A stretch of 64,000 nt of DNA from Fluviicoccus keumensis (GCF_004217445.1 NZ_SHKX01000010.1:868001-932000); one strand, 5' to 3'. Shown: positions 16,874-29,159, numbered from the stretch's first letter. Numbers and translations: made by a program. The notes: generated from the letters alone by a model not told the origin.

Positions 16874-18192
16874 ACCGGCGTCAGCAGCAGCGGCAAGCCG
16901 TCCGCCGACTCCGGCACCGGCACATACTTGGTCTTCATCTCGTAGGCCGGGTCGGGCAGGGCCAGCCGGTAACGCCGCAGCAGGTTCACAAAGAAAATCT
17001 TCAGCTGCAGCTCGGCCAGATGCATGCCGATGCACTTGTGTGCGCCGCCGCCAAAAGGCATGAACAGGTGGCGATGCTGGCGGTGCTCCTTGCGCCCGTC
17101 GCCAAAGCGTTCGGGATCGAAACGATCGGGCTCGGTCCAGAATTCCGGCTGACGGTGCACGAATGACGGGCTGATGAACACCATCGTTCCCGCCGGAATG
17201 GTGTAGTTCTTATAGACGACATCGCGCAACGCCTTGCGCGGCATGGTGTGTGACGACCCCCACAGCCGCAGGCACTCCTGGAACACCCGCGTGGTGAACG
17301 CCAGCGCGTCCAGCGCTTCGTAGGAGGGCGCGCCGTCCCCGACCGCCTCGCGGATTTCCGTGCGCACCCGTTCCTGCGCCTCGGGATACTTCGCCAGCGC
17401 ATAGGCCATGGCGACGATGGCGCTGGTGGTGGTTTCATGGGCGGCGCTCATCAGTCCCAGCATGTGCTTGACGATCTGGTCGTCGGTAAAGACTTCCCCT
17501 TCCTCCGACCGCGCAAAACACAGGTGACTGAACAGGTCGCGGCCGGGATTGGCGCGCTTGCCGGGAATCTTGTCTTGCAGTATCCGCCGCAACAGCAGCG
17601 AACTGCGCACCGCCCGCCAGTAGGCCGTGCCCGGAATCATCAGCCGGATCAGCGCCACTGTTCCCGCCGCCGCCCGGGTGTAATGCCCAATCAACCGCGC
17701 CGCCTCCTCGCCCTGGCTTTCGCCCATGAACAACAACGCCGCCTGGTTGAACAGCAACAGTTTCACCTGCGGCGCAAACAGGAAAGGCGAAGACGGCCGC
17801 CAGCTTTCAATGGCCGCCGCCGCGCTGTCCTGCAACAGGTCCACATAGTCCAGCATCGCATCCTTCTTGAATGCCGACTGCAGGATACGGCGGTGATGCG
17901 CGTGCTCGTCAAAGTCCAGCAGGCCCAGCGCGTCGGGAAAGGTATCCTTGAGGAAGGGCTCGTAAGCCGCGCGCGACGACAGCACCTTCTCGCGGTCCAG
18001 GGTCAGGAATTCGTTGGCGTCCGGCCCCAGCAGCAGCACGCCGCGATTTCCGGCGATATTGACGCGCGAGACTTCGCCATGCCGCCGGAAACGATCGGCC
18101 GCCAGCAGGCGCGGGTTACGGATGAAGGCCAGCGTATGGCCGATAAAGGGGAAGCCGTTGTCGCCGGGAAAGGCGCTCAGGTCAGGATTCAT
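16870..18192 (-). CDS. Cytochrome P450 monooxygenase
   Basis: A 440-residue soluble P450. The heme-binding loop FMPFGGGAHKCIG supplies the thiolate cysteine. The I-helix has SAAHETTT for oxygen activation, and the K-helix ExxR motif is ECLR in FQECLRLWGSS. It starts NPDLSAFPGDNGFPFIGHTLAF with no membrane anchor. The overall pattern (MPRKALRDVVYKNYTIPAGTMVFISP) is close to CYP51/CYP120-like enzymes that act on hydrophobic substrates such as retinoids, sterols or fatty acids. No ferredoxin or reductase gene is adjacent, so redox partners are encoded elsewhere. Confidence 0.9.
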   Translation of the reverse strand: MNPDLSAFPGDNGFPFIGHTLAFIRNPRLLAADRFRRHGEVSRVNIAGNRGVLLLGPDANEFLTLDREKVLSSRAAYEPFLKDTFPDALGLLDFDEHAHHRRILQSAFKKDAMLDYVDLLQDSAAAAIESWRPSSPFLFAPQVKLLLFNQAALLFMGESQGEEAARLIGHYTRAAAGTVALIRLMIPGTAYWRAVRSSLLLRRILQDKIPGKRANPGRDLFSHLCFARSEEGEVFTDDQIVKHMLGLMSAAHETTTSAIVAMAYALAKYPEAQERVRTEIREAVGDGAPSYEALDALAFTTRVFQECLRLWGSSHTMPRKALRDVVYKNYTIPAGTMVFISPSFVHRQPEFWTEPDRFDPERFGDGRKEHRQHRHLFMPFGGGAHKCIGMHLAELQLKIFFVNLLRRYRLALPDPAYEMKTKYVPVPESADGLPLLLTPV

Positions 18193-18370
18193 GGATCATT
18201 TCCGGGCGGTCTTGTTGTTTTGGTCCGGCCATCAGCCGGCAGGCCTGTCGGGACTAATACTGCGTTTCGGCAACCCCGGCAAGCATCCGGCGACCGGACG
18301 GACAAAGAGTCCGGCCGGAACGTCAGACGACGCTTAACCCTGCAGGTTCTGTGCTATTGTTCAGAAAGCA

Positions 18371-20866
18371 ATGATCAAAGCTTCGGCCATCATGAACAAC
18401 AAGATAAGAATGCCGCATCAGGATGATGCCCGCTTCCGTGACATATTCGAAACCGTCAGCAATGTCGCCGTCCAGGGCTATGACCGGCATCGCCGCGTCA
18501 TCTACTGGAATCCCGCCAGCACCGCGCTTTACGGCTACAGCCGCGAGGAAGCGATGGGCCGCCTGCTGGAAGAGCTGATCATCCCCCCCGCCATGCGGCC
18601 GCACGTCATCGCCGATGTCGACCGCTGGATGCATCAGGGCATTCCCATTCCCGCCGCCGAACTGGAGTTGTGCCGCAAGGACGGCTCTACGGTGCCGGTC
18701 TTTTCCAGCCATACCCTGCAATACAACGCCAACGGCGAACCGGAAATGTATTGCCTTGACGTGGACATGTCCGAACGCAAGCGGGCCGAACAGCGCCTGC
18801 AGGACAGCCACGCCGAACTGGACGCCACCTTGCAGGCGGTGCCCGACCTGCTCTTTGAACTGGACAGCGACGGCGGCTACCGCAATGTCTGGGCCCACGA
18901 TCCCTCCCTGCTGGCCGCCCAGCGTGAAGCGCTGCTGGGACAGAATGTGCGGGACATGCTGCCGCCGGCCGCGGCCGCGATCGTCATGTCCGCCCTGGCC
19001 GAAGCCGGGCGGCAGGGCCGCTCGCAGGGGCATGTGATCCACCTGCAGCTGCCGCACGGCGAATGCTGGTTCGAACTCTCAACCTCACGCAAGGCCGGGC
19101 GCGACGGCGACCGCTTCATCATGCTGTCGCGCGACATCACCACCCGCAAGCAGGCCGAAGAGTCGCAGCGCCTGGCCGCCAGCGTCTTCGCCTGCAGCCA
19201 GGAAGGCATCGTCATCACCGACGGCAACCGCCGCATTGTCGATGTCAATCCCGCGTTCAGCCGCATCACCGGCTACAGCCGCGAGGAAGTCCTCGGCCAA
19301 ACCCCGAGAATGCTCGGCTCCGGCCTGCACACCCCCGAATTTTTCGAGCAACTGCGACGGGCGCTGGACGAGGAGGGCGGCTGGCACGGCGAGCTGTGGA
19401 ACAAGCGCAAGTCGGGGGAAATCTACCCGGAGCGCATCGCTATCGACGCCCTCCGCGACAGCGAAGGCGTCATCCGCCATTACGTCGCCGTCTTTTCCGA
19501 TATCAGCCATCTCAAGGCGCATGAAGCCGAACTCGATCGCATCGCTCACTATGACTCGCTGACCGGCCTGCCCAACCGCCGCCTGCTGGCGGACCGGCTG
19601 GCGCTGGCCATTGCCCGCAGCCGCCGCAGCGGCCGCCTGCTGGCGGTCTGCTACCTCGACCTGGACGGCTTCAAGCCGGTGAATGACAACCACGGCCACG
19701 CCGCCGGCGACCAGTTACTGGTGCTGATCACGCGTCAGCTGCTGGGCGCCCTGCGCGGCGACGATACCGTGGCCCGGCTGGGCGGCGACGAATTCGTGCT
19801 GCTGCTCAACGACCTGGCCGACATCCATGAATGCCAGAGCGTGCTGGAGCGGGTGCTGGCGCTCATCGCCACGCCGCAACCGGTCGCGGATGTGCAGGTC
19901 ACAGTCTCCGCCAGCATCGGCGTGGCGTTATTCACCCAGGAAGATGACGCCGATGCCGACGCGCTGTTGCGGCATGCCGACCAGGCCATGTATCGCGCCA
20001 AGGAGTCCGGCAAGAACCGTTTCCACATTTTTGACGCCGAGCAGGACCGGCGGCTGCGCGCCTACTGGGACGTGGTCGCCCGCGCCACCGCCGGGCTGGC
20101 GGCAGGGGAATTCCGCCTGTACTACCAGCCCAAGGTCGACATGCGCCGGGGCGAGGTCATCGGCGTCGAGGCGCTGATCCGCTGGCAGCACCCCGACAAG
20201 GGGCTGCTGACGCCCGGCCTGTTCCTGCCGATGATTGAAAACTCCGAGCTGGCGCTGCCGCTGGGGCAATGGGTGGTGCGGGAAGCGGTGCTGCAGGCGG
20301 CTGCCTGGGCGCGGCAGGGGCTGGCGCTGCCGGTCAGCATCAATGTCTTCGGCGAGCAGCTGCAGCAGGAGGGATTTGTCGACAGCCTGGCGGCCATGTT
20401 GCGCGACCACCCCGAACTGCGCCCGGAATGGATCGAGCTGGAAATCCTGGAAACCACGGCGATGGAGGATATCGAGCGGGTATCCGGCGTCATCGAGACC
20501 TGCTCACGACTGGGCGTCAGCTTCGCCTTGGACGACTTCGGCACCGGCTATTCCTCCCTGACCTATTTCCGCCGCCTGCCGACGCGCATCCTCAAGATTG
20601 ACCAGTCCTTTGTGCGCGACATGCTGACCGATCCGGACGACTGCGCCATCGTGGAAGCCGTCGTCGGCATGGCCAGAACCTTCGGCCGCAAGGTCATCGC
20701 CGAAGGCGTCGAAACCGTGGAACACGGGGTGGCGTTGCTGCAACTCGGCTGCGAGCTGGCGCAAGGCTACGGCATTGCGCGGCCCATGCCCGCGGACGCC
20801 GTTCCGGACTGGATCCACCACTGGCGGGCACCGCCGGAATGGGCTCCGGCGACTGGCGATCTCTAG
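18371..20866 (+). CDS. Triple-PAS GGDEF-EAL cyclic di-GMP enzyme
   Basis: An 831-residue cytoplasmic protein with three PAS-type sensor segments (about 20-140, 145-265 and 270-390), then GGDEF and EAL. The cyclase site is intact (ARLGGDEF, about residue 471) with an RxxD inhibitory site (RGDD) five residues before it. The phosphodiesterase site also looks intact: EALIRW near 600, ELEILET, LDDFGTGYSSL, ILKIDQSFV and AEGVE. Both activities are therefore possible; in this class one often dominates. The start is ATG 18371 or 18392; neither has a strong ribosome site. The gene ends in a terminator that overlaps the 3' end of yaeQ. Confidence 0.9.
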   Translation: MIKASAIMNNKIRMPHQDDARFRDIFETVSNVAVQGYDRHRRVIYWNPASTALYGYSREEAMGRLLEELIIPPAMRPHVIADVDRWMHQGIPIPAAELELCRKDGSTVPVFSSHTLQYNANGEPEMYCLDVDMSERKRAEQRLQDSHAELDATLQAVPDLLFELDSDGGYRNVWAHDPSLLAAQREALLGQNVRDMLPPAAAAIVMSALAEAGRQGRSQGHVIHLQLPHGECWFELSTSRKAGRDGDRFIMLSRDITTRKQAEESQRLAASVFACSQEGIVITDGNRRIVDVNPAFSRITGYSREEVLGQTPRMLGSGLHTPEFFEQLRRALDEEGGWHGELWNKRKSGEIYPERIAIDALRDSEGVIRHYVAVFSDISHLKAHEAELDRIAHYDSLTGLPNRRLLADRLALAIARSRRSGRLLAVCYLDLDGFKPVNDNHGHAAGDQLLVLITRQLLGALRGDDTVARLGGDEFVLLLNDLADIHECQSVLERVLALIATPQPVADVQVTVSASIGVALFTQEDDADADALLRHADQAMYRAKESGKNRFHIFDAEQDRRLRAYWDVVARATAGLAAGEFRLYYQPKVDMRRGEVIGVEALIRWQHPDKGLLTPGLFLPMIENSELALPLGQWVVREAVLQAAAWARQGLALPVSINVFGEQLQQEGFVDSLAAMLRDHPELRPEWIELEILETTAMEDIERVSGVIETCSRLGVSFALDDFGTGYSSLTYFRRLPTRILKIDQSFVRDMLTDPDDCAIVEAVVGMARTFGRKVIAEGVETVEHGVALLQLGCELAQGYGIARPMPADAVPDWIHHWRAPPEWAPATGDL

Positions 20867-20872
20867 CGGAAT

Positions 20873-20894
20873 CCCGCCGTCAGGCGGGTTTTTT
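20873..20894 (+). terminator. Terminator of the GGDEF-EAL gene, inside the yaeQ 3' end
   Basis: CCCGCC, loop GTCA, GGCGGG and six T residues follow the GGDEF-EAL stop by seven bases. On the other strand the A-run and the stem encode the last residues (KKPA) of YaeQ. Confidence 0.8.
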
Positions 20895-21425
20895 CCAGGT
20901 CTGCGGCGACACTTCCAGCGACTGCTCCCCCACGGTCAGCCACAACTGCCCATGATCCACCGTGCACTGGATCTGCATGGTGCGCTCCACCACCGCCTCC
21001 AGCGCTTCCGACTCCGCCAGGGCAATGTTGAGCACGGTCAGGTTGTCGAAGCGCGTCAGCTTGTCCGCCGTCTTCTTCCACCAGATATCCGCGACGCTGC
21101 CGCCGTAAGTCAGGATCACCACCTGCTGCGCCCGGCCGCAAGCCTTGCGAATGCGCTTCTCGTCCGGCTGGCCCAGGTCAATCCACAACTCCACCTCATC
21201 ACGCAGGTTCTTGCGCCAGATGTCGGGCTCGTCCTCGCTGCTCAGACCACGGGTGAACTCCAAGGCCTCGCCGGCATACAGGGCAAAGGCGACCACGCGC
21301 AGCATCATCCGCATGTCCGTTTCGGAAGGATGGCGGGCAATGGTCAGGGCATGGGCGGCGTAATAGTCCCGATCCAGATCGCTGACTTGCAGGGCAACCT
21401 TGAAAATGGTGGATTTGACGGCCAT
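20880..21425 (-). CDS. yaeQ: YaeQ family protein
   Basis: A 181-residue cytosolic protein, the usual YaeQ length. The start MAVKSTIFKVALQVSDLDRDYY and the conserved LTIARHPSETDMRMMLRVVAFALYA, LEFTRGLSS, EVELWIDLGQPDEKRIRKA and SVADIWWKK blocks match what is known of the family. The fold is restriction-endonuclease-like. The E. coli protein was once proposed to suppress rfaH loss, but the function remains unclear. ATG 21425 is preferred over an upstream ATG that would add 16 residues absent from the family. Confidence 0.92.
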   Translation of the reverse strand: MAVKSTIFKVALQVSDLDRDYYAAHALTIARHPSETDMRMMLRVVAFALYAGEALEFTRGLSSEDEPDIWRKNLRDEVELWIDLGQPDEKRIRKACGRAQQVVILTYGGSVADIWWKKTADKLTRFDNLTVLNIALAESEALEAVVERTMQIQCTVDHGQLWLTVGEQSLEVSPQTWKKPA

Positions 21426-21546
21426 GACGGTATTCCGGATGCGGGAGGAAAGGCGGCATCTTAACACCGGCATCCGGGGCGTCTACCACTCATCCGGGAA
21501 TTCCTGACGCCCGGAGGAAAGGCGTCCAGACCAGCCGCTATTCCCC

Positions 21547-21574
21547 TTGTTTTTGGCGGGAATTATCGTATAAC
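21547..21574 (+). promoter_or_regulatory. Candidate sigma-70 promoter
   Basis: TTGTTT (21547-21552), a 16-base gap and TATAAC (21569-21574) lie about 80 bases before the membrane-protein gene at 21653. A second TATAAT occurs at 21624-21629 without a good -35. Confidence 0.35.
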
Positions 21575-21652
21575 GACTGTGAACTGCAGCACACTTGCGG
21601 TTCGGGAAACCCATGACAAGGACTATAATTTCCAACACCAAGAACCACGACC

Positions 21653-22246
21653 ATGGCCCTGAGACACTTCCTTTACGGCGACCACGAACCCACGCCGGTT
21701 CACCAGATCATGACCGGCATCATCGTGATTTCCTTCATCCTGGCCGTCTATGGCCTGCTGGCGCCATTCGTCCCTGACCAAGGCTGGACCCAAGGCGGCG
21801 GCTTTTTCGCGGTCAGCCTGCTGGCCATCCTTGTCCTCGGCGCCAAGGCCATCGACAGCGACGATCGCAGCCAGCGTTTCTATGTCAGTTCCAGCAGCAC
21901 CTTTGAAACCCTGCTCGCAGGCAGCGTCCGCTCGGTATTCTACCTGTCGGTTTTATGGCTGGCCTTCGTTCATGGATTCGCAGCCCTCTATACCGCCAGT
22001 TTCGGGCATCACTATCAGGCCGAAATGACCGTCACGAAACAGCACGCTGCTTATTCAGGCGCCTGCGACTACCAGATCACTTCACCGGATTTGCATGCCG
22101 GCGCCACCCAGTATCTGTGTATTTCCCGCGAACAGTACTTCCGCTGGCCGTCCAGCCTGCGCGTGCGTATGGACGGCCGCGCCTCCGTGCTTGGCCGCAC
22201 AGTCTCGGATCTTTCCGAAGCGCCGGTAAATACCCCCTCTCCATAA
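21653..22246 (+). CDS. Hypothetical small membrane protein
   Basis: An unrecognised 197-residue protein. Three hydrophobic segments occupy the first two thirds: GIIVISFILAVYGLLAPFV, GFFAVSLLAILVLGAKAI and SVFYLSVLWLAFVHGFAALY. A hydrophilic C-terminal part with two cysteines (SGACDYQ and TQYLCIS) follows; these could pair if periplasmic. It stands alone before the long non-coding region that precedes gyrB. Base use is like that of the neighbouring genes. Confidence 0.6.
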   Translation: MALRHFLYGDHEPTPVHQIMTGIIVISFILAVYGLLAPFVPDQGWTQGGGFFAVSLLAILVLGAKAIDSDDRSQRFYVSSSSTFETLLAGSVRSVFYLSVLWLAFVHGFAALYTASFGHHYQAEMTVTKQHAAYSGACDYQITSPDLHAGATQYLCISREQYFRWPSSLRVRMDGRASVLGRTVSDLSEAPVNTPSP

Positions 22247-22775
22247 ATTACTTCACTTGCCCGGAAGCCGGCCGCTACCGGGCTAAAGCCCTTTTTGGGT
22301 TCTCCACCACCGGCAATCCCGATTTCCGATCCGGAATCCACGACAACTTCGGACGACCGGAGCCCCTTACCGGTGGTCGGCAGGCATTGGATTCCACCCA
22401 TGTCACGGATGTAAAATTCCGCTGCCCGATCCCTTGAACCTCCCTCTCGGCAGGATACCGCCTCCAGCTGAACCGCACGGGGCCGGGTGGTCATCACTCA
22501 TGCAAACTCAACTTCTGGCCCGGTCATCCAGGCTCTCTTCCCTACAGTACTCGCCCGGCAACCCCAAATGTAATCTATATAATGATTATGTAATACGTAA
22601 TATTGCCTTGGAAAAATGCGTCAGAGCCAGACTCAAACCCCCATTCCGGGTTATGCGCTCCTCAGGGAATTCTTCCGGAAATCCGGCCAAAACCCGGATT
22701 TAGAAACCCTGATGCTGTTTTCAGGCAGCACGATTTTTCCAAATTCTGAAAATTGGTCTGAAAAATGCCCATTTT

Positions 22776-22800
22776 GCTATTCCCGCGTAGCGGGAATAGC
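22776..22800. repeat. Perfect hairpin
   Basis: GCTATTCCCGC and GCGGGAATAGC are perfect 11-base arms around a three-base loop (GTA). No T-run follows, so this is not an ordinary terminator. Confidence 0.6.
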
Positions 22801-23152
22801 GGGTGCCTGCGGATCAATTCACCTGATCGACCTCTCCTCCCCTCCTCATCACGGTTTCACCTGAATCACCCAGGATCAAACCGATCGTTCATTCGGTAAC
22901 AACGCCTTCAATTTCTCATTCTGATTCGGATAGCGCTTTGGCCTGGCGCCGCACTACCCATCCTTCCAGCCATACCTCAACTCCCTGACCATGGATTTTC
23001 CTGACCAGACCAGTCTCCCCATCCAGGGGAATTATCTATAACTAGATCCAGGCAGCTTGCCGAAGCGCCAGTAGCGTTATTCGGCACGCAGTCATGGCTT
23101 TGTGAAATTAGTTGGTGGTCTTTTTGCGTTGCCCGCTGGCCCAACGTCAGGA

Positions 23153-23168
23153 TGTTCCACGTGGAACA
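23153..23168. promoter_or_regulatory. parS centromere site
   Basis: TGTTCCACGTGGAACA is a perfect 16-base palindrome and matches the conserved chromosomal parS sequence bound by ParB. It is the first of four identical sites in the window and lies about 7.5 kb from oriC, in the non-coding region. Confidence 0.92.
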
Positions 23169-23402
23169 TCCAAGCATGCAGGCTGCGAATCAACCTGAGT
23201 GGATGGCGCTTCAATCAGTATTCGTACCCAAGGAAAAACGACCATAGAAGCTCTCAATTGGTACAAACTGGGGAAGGCGCAGGGCAGTCCCAAAATCGAA
23301 TTCATCCACCGTGTGTTCAGGGATGCATTTAAACAGGCAGCCTAAGTCGAAGGGGAACTAACACGATGAATCCAGAGCTGAGTCGCTAGTGTCGGAATTG
23401 AA

Positions 23403-23434
23403 CTCCTGAATAAGGCTGATCACTTATTCAGGAG
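23403..23434. repeat. Perfect hairpin
   Basis: CTCCTGAATAAG and CTTATTCAGGAG form perfect 12-base arms with an eight-base loop containing TGATCA. It is not followed by a T-run. It could be an RNA structure or a protein-binding site. Confidence 0.6.
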
Positions 23435-24401
23435 AGTGTGAAACCCGGCGAACGTACCGAACGAGGAAAAATGGCCACGAGTGGAAATCATTGAAGAACA
23501 ACTGTCGAGCTCGGGAAACACAGGATGCGGCGCACAAGAATGAGCCCGCGATGTTCCTGAATCAGGGGTCTCTCAGCAGGCTCGCCAAGCAGATGCATTC
23601 GGCCAGATCACCCCTCACGACGCATCCGAAGTCGCATCAGCCTCTAGTGCGTGCACCTCTTTTCGCCCATAAGCACGAATGATGGTAATCCCTGATATCC
23701 AATGCCGGACAGAACAATATCGCGTAAGCAAACGGAGGAATGCACTACAGCCGAATTCCCTCATGACATAAAATCACGGGCACGGCCCGGCATTGAAACA
23801 ACACGGCTATCGACCCAAAGCTGCAGACGGGAGACTCAGCTGCAATCAAGAATTTCCGCATCCCATGCCAGACACGCCATCATGATGAATTTATAAATTT
23901 TCGGCCTCTCAATCGGTTTCATGCCGGAATTTGCGAAATGCCGGATATCAAAATCTCCTGAAATTTTCATCCGTGCCCGTCCGAAATTCATCACGAAAGA
24001 GCCACAGGAAATTCTGCAGCAGGATGATAGCCGTGCTGAACGCGTCCACAAGAAACGCCTCCTGCCGAAGCGGCCCCAAGAGCGCCATTAAGCCTATTAA
24101 TGGGGCTGAGCAGTACCAAGAGTCATTTCCGTCAATATACGGGCCTTCCCGGCCCTTCCTGAGCGTTTGATGCCGTATCTAAAAACCAGACTCCGAGCCG
24201 GAAGCGATCAAATACAGAAACCCTCCTCCGGACACAGAATCTTGAACCGACTCAGCGCCCTCCCGGAATTTCAGCGTAATTCATGCCGCCTTGAAAATTC
24301 AGCACGACGCTGCCGATGCTGAAAATTTCAATCACATCCCGGGAAATTTACTGAGCTATACATGCTGTTGAGAATTTATAAATTCACTGGATAGCAGGCA
24401 T

Positions 24402-24441
24402 AAAAAAAACCCCTGCGGAAATTTCCCGCAGGGGTTTTTTT
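24402..24441. terminator. Terminator of the dnaA-gyrB operon
   Basis: An A-run, CCCCTGCGG, a loop including AAATTT, CCGCAGGGG and a T-run make a strong rho-independent terminator just after the gyrB stop on the minus strand. It is symmetric and could work both ways. Confidence 0.93.
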
Positions 24442-24455
24442 ATCGTCCTGAAAAT

Positions 24456-26878
<2,423 letters not shown>

Positions 26879-26882
<4 letters not shown>

Positions 26883-27976
26883 GTTGTTTCCTCGGGTGTA
26901 TAACGGGCGGGCGAAATCTTGCCCTGTTCCACGTGGAACAATTCCGCCTGCGAATCCAGCTGTTGCAACAACGGCCAAAGCTGATCCGCCTCGACGGACG
27001 TGATCAGCACCTGGGCCTGAAGGTCAAATAAGGTCGCCAGCAGGCGCTGCCGCGCCCCGGCATCCAGTTCGGACGCCAGGTCATCCAGCAACACCACACA
27101 ACGACGCTCTTGCGCGTGCAGGAAGGCCACCTGCGCCAGTTTCAGGGCGCATATCAGGAGTTTCTTCTGTCCCCTCGACAGGACCGCCTCTACCTGCCCC
27201 AAATCGCATTTCAGGCGCAAATCGGCGCGGTGCGGCCCCAGTTGGGTATGCCCTCGTTCCCGGTCGCGGAAGCGCGTCTCACGCCATTGCTCCGCCAGTT
27301 CCCGGTCTGCAGCGAACCCCGCATTATACTCCATTCTCAGGGCAATATCAGGCAGAAGCACCGGCAATACCCGTTCCAGATGCTGCCGCCAGATTTCCAC
27401 CGTGCGCGCCCGCATACCGTCAATCAGCTGGGCGGTGCGCGCCATTTCGGCCTCCCAGACCTGGAATTCGGCATCATTGGCGGCAGGCAGTTTCAACAAG
27501 GCATTCCGCTGCGCCAATGCTTTCTGGTAACGGATCCACAAGCCGTAAAAGGAATGTTCCACGTGGAACACCAGCCAGTCGAGCAACTGCCGACGCGGGC
27601 GGCTGCCGCCGTCCAGCAGGTCCATGCCGTCGGGATGGATCAGCTGCACCGGCAGGTCAAAGGCAAACTCGGCCAATTGGTTGATACTGACACCATTGCG
27701 ACGCAACTGGTGGGTACCATCCATCAGCTTGGCAATACCCAAGGCATGACCGGAATCGAGTTCGGCATAGACGGTACAGGACGGGCGACCGTCCTGGATG
27801 TAATGGCGGGCTTGCGGGGAACGGAAGGACCGGCCGAGTCCGAGGATATGCACGGCTTCGAGCAAGGAGCTCTTGCCGCTGCCGTTGAGGCCGTAAAAGA
27901 GGTTCAGGCGTGCCAGGGACAGGGAATCCGCCGCCGTCAGGTTGCGGACCCCATGAACGTCCAGACGCTTGATCAC
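26879..27976 (-). CDS. recF: DNA replication and repair protein RecF
   Basis: A 365-residue SMC-like ATPase that loads RecA at gaps during recombinational repair. Visible are the Walker A GLNGSGKSS near the N-terminus, the signature SRGQKKLLICALKL and the Walker B VVLLDDLASELD. The start is GTG 27976, ten bases after the dnaN stop. Two parS palindromes lie inside the coding sequence, and both are read as Phe-His-Val-Glu (VFHVEHSFYG and ELFHVEQGK). The gene overlaps the gyrB start by four bases. Confidence 0.97.
26925..26940. promoter_or_regulatory. parS site within the 3' end of recF
   Basis: The perfect 16-base palindrome TGTTCCACGTGGAACA is embedded in frame in the last 20 codons of recF, where it encodes the FHVEQ segment. 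Confidence 0.92.
27555..27570. promoter_or_regulatory. parS site within recF
   Basis: Another identical perfect palindrome, 630 bases from the previous one, again in frame and encoding FHVEH. Confidence 0.92.
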
Positions 27977-27986
27977 CGGTGCGGAA

Positions 27987-29141
27987 TCACAGGCGCATCG
28001 GCATCACGACATACAGCGCGTCCTGATTGTCGGACTCCTGCACCAGCGCCGAGGCATTGCCGTCGCTGAGCACCAGCTTGGCGTTGGCGCCCTGCAGCAC
28101 CGCCAGCACATCCAGCAGGTACTGGACGTTGAAGGCGATTTCCAGCGCATCGCCCTGATATTCGGCCTGCAATTCCTCGCGCGCTTCTTCCTGCTCGGGG
28201 TTGTTGGCCTGGATATGCAGTTCGTTGTCCTTCAGGAACAGGCGCACACCACGGTATTTCTCGTTGGTCAGGATGGCCGCGCGCTGCAGCGCCTGACGGA
28301 ACTCGTCGTGGTTGACCAGCACAATCTTGTCGCCGCCCTTCGGCAGCACGCGGTTGTAATCGGGGAATTTGCCGTCAATCAGTTTCGAGGTGAAGGCGAC
28401 ATAACCTTCGTGGCTGTCTTCTCCTTCTTTCGCCTTCGGCGACAGCACCGGCACCGTCACCTGCATGTGACCCGTACCAAAGGTCAGGTGCAGCAGTGAA
28501 TCATCTTCCGACACCAGACGCTGCAATTCCTGCACACCCTTGCGCGGCAAGATGACCTGGATGCGTTCCGCCGGCGTGGCTTCAGCAACCGCATCAAACA
28601 ACGCCAGACGGTGACCGTCAGTGGTGACTGCGCGCAACTGGTTATGGTTGACCTCGAACAACATGCCGGTCAGGTAATAACGCACGTCCTGGAGCGCCAT
28701 GGCGAAGGCGGTGCGATCCATCAGGTGCTTGAGGTTGCGCTGGCTGATCTTCAGCGAGAACGCGCCTTCATCATCCTCCAGGCTCGGGTAATCGGCCGCC
28801 GGCAAGGTGGTCAGCGTGAAACGGCTGCGGCCGGAACGCAGCTGCAGCTTCTGATCTTCCAGGCTGAGATCGATGCGGGCGTTGGCGGGCAAGGATTTGC
28901 AGATATCCAGCAGCTTGCGGCACGGCACGGTGATTTCCCCGGCTTCCATCACCTGCCCGGCATCCAGGCGCTGCGTCGCCACCAGCTCCACTTCCAGATC
29001 GGTGCCGGTGCACGACAATTCATTGTCATGAATCCGGATCAGCACATTGGCCAGGATCGGCATGGTGTGCTTGCGTTCCACGACGCCGGCCACTTGTTGC
29101 AGACACTTGAGTAATGTTTCACGGGTAATTGAAAGTTTCAT
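27987..29141 (-). CDS. dnaN: DNA polymerase III beta sliding clamp
   Basis: A 384-residue processivity clamp that encircles DNA and tethers polymerases. It starts MKLSITRETLLKCLQQVAGVVERKHTMPILANVLI and ends DALYVVMPMRL, as beta clamps do. It is about 18 residues longer than the E. coli protein; part of the extra length lies in the third domain around NPEQEEAREELQAEYQGDALEIAFN. The added length resembles Acinetobacter DnaN. It sits 18 bases after dnaA and 10 before recF in one operon. Confidence 0.98.
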   Translation of the reverse strand: MKLSITRETLLKCLQQVAGVVERKHTMPILANVLIRIHDNELSCTGTDLEVELVATQRLDAGQVMEAGEITVPCRKLLDICKSLPANARIDLSLEDQKLQLRSGRSRFTLTTLPAADYPSLEDDEGAFSLKISQRNLKHLMDRTAFAMALQDVRYYLTGMLFEVNHNQLRAVTTDGHRLALFDAVAEATPAERIQVILPRKGVQELQRLVSEDDSLLHLTFGTGHMQVTVPVLSPKAKEGEDSHEGYVAFTSKLIDGKFPDYNRVLPKGGDKIVLVNHDEFRQALQRAAILTNEKYRGVRLFLKDNELHIQANNPEQEEAREELQAEYQGDALEIAFNVQYLLDVLAVLQGANAKLVLSDGNASALVQESDNQDALYVVMPMRL

Positions 29142-29159
29142 CTTTTATTCCTTGGAGTT

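Larger units (their letters stand above)
22247..24401. other. 2.2-kb region without a convincing gene, downstream of gyrB
   Basis: Both strands contain only short open frames with no family resemblance, start logic or GC-rich codon pattern. Base composition is visibly richer in A/T than in the surrounding genes. It contains a perfect parS site (23153-23168), two perfect hairpins (22776-22800, 23403-23434) and two copies of the palindrome AATTTATAAATT (23888-23899, 24373-24384). A short frame ending at 23345 (EALNWYKLGKAQGSP...) faintly recalls Sel1-type repeats and may be gene debris. I see no tRNA, IS ends or transposase. Confidence 0.6.

Noticed and set aside
23199..23345. Possible Sel1-like repeat gene fragment (EALNWYKLGKAQGSP...)
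   Set aside because: Only one possible repeat, no start codon with a ribosome site and stop codons upstream in frame. Could be chance; noted in the region entry only.
22247..24401. tRNA, CRISPR array, prophage or insertion sequence in the long gap
   Set aside because: No cloverleaf, no regularly spaced repeats, no transposase or integrase frame and no paired terminal repeats could be found by eye.
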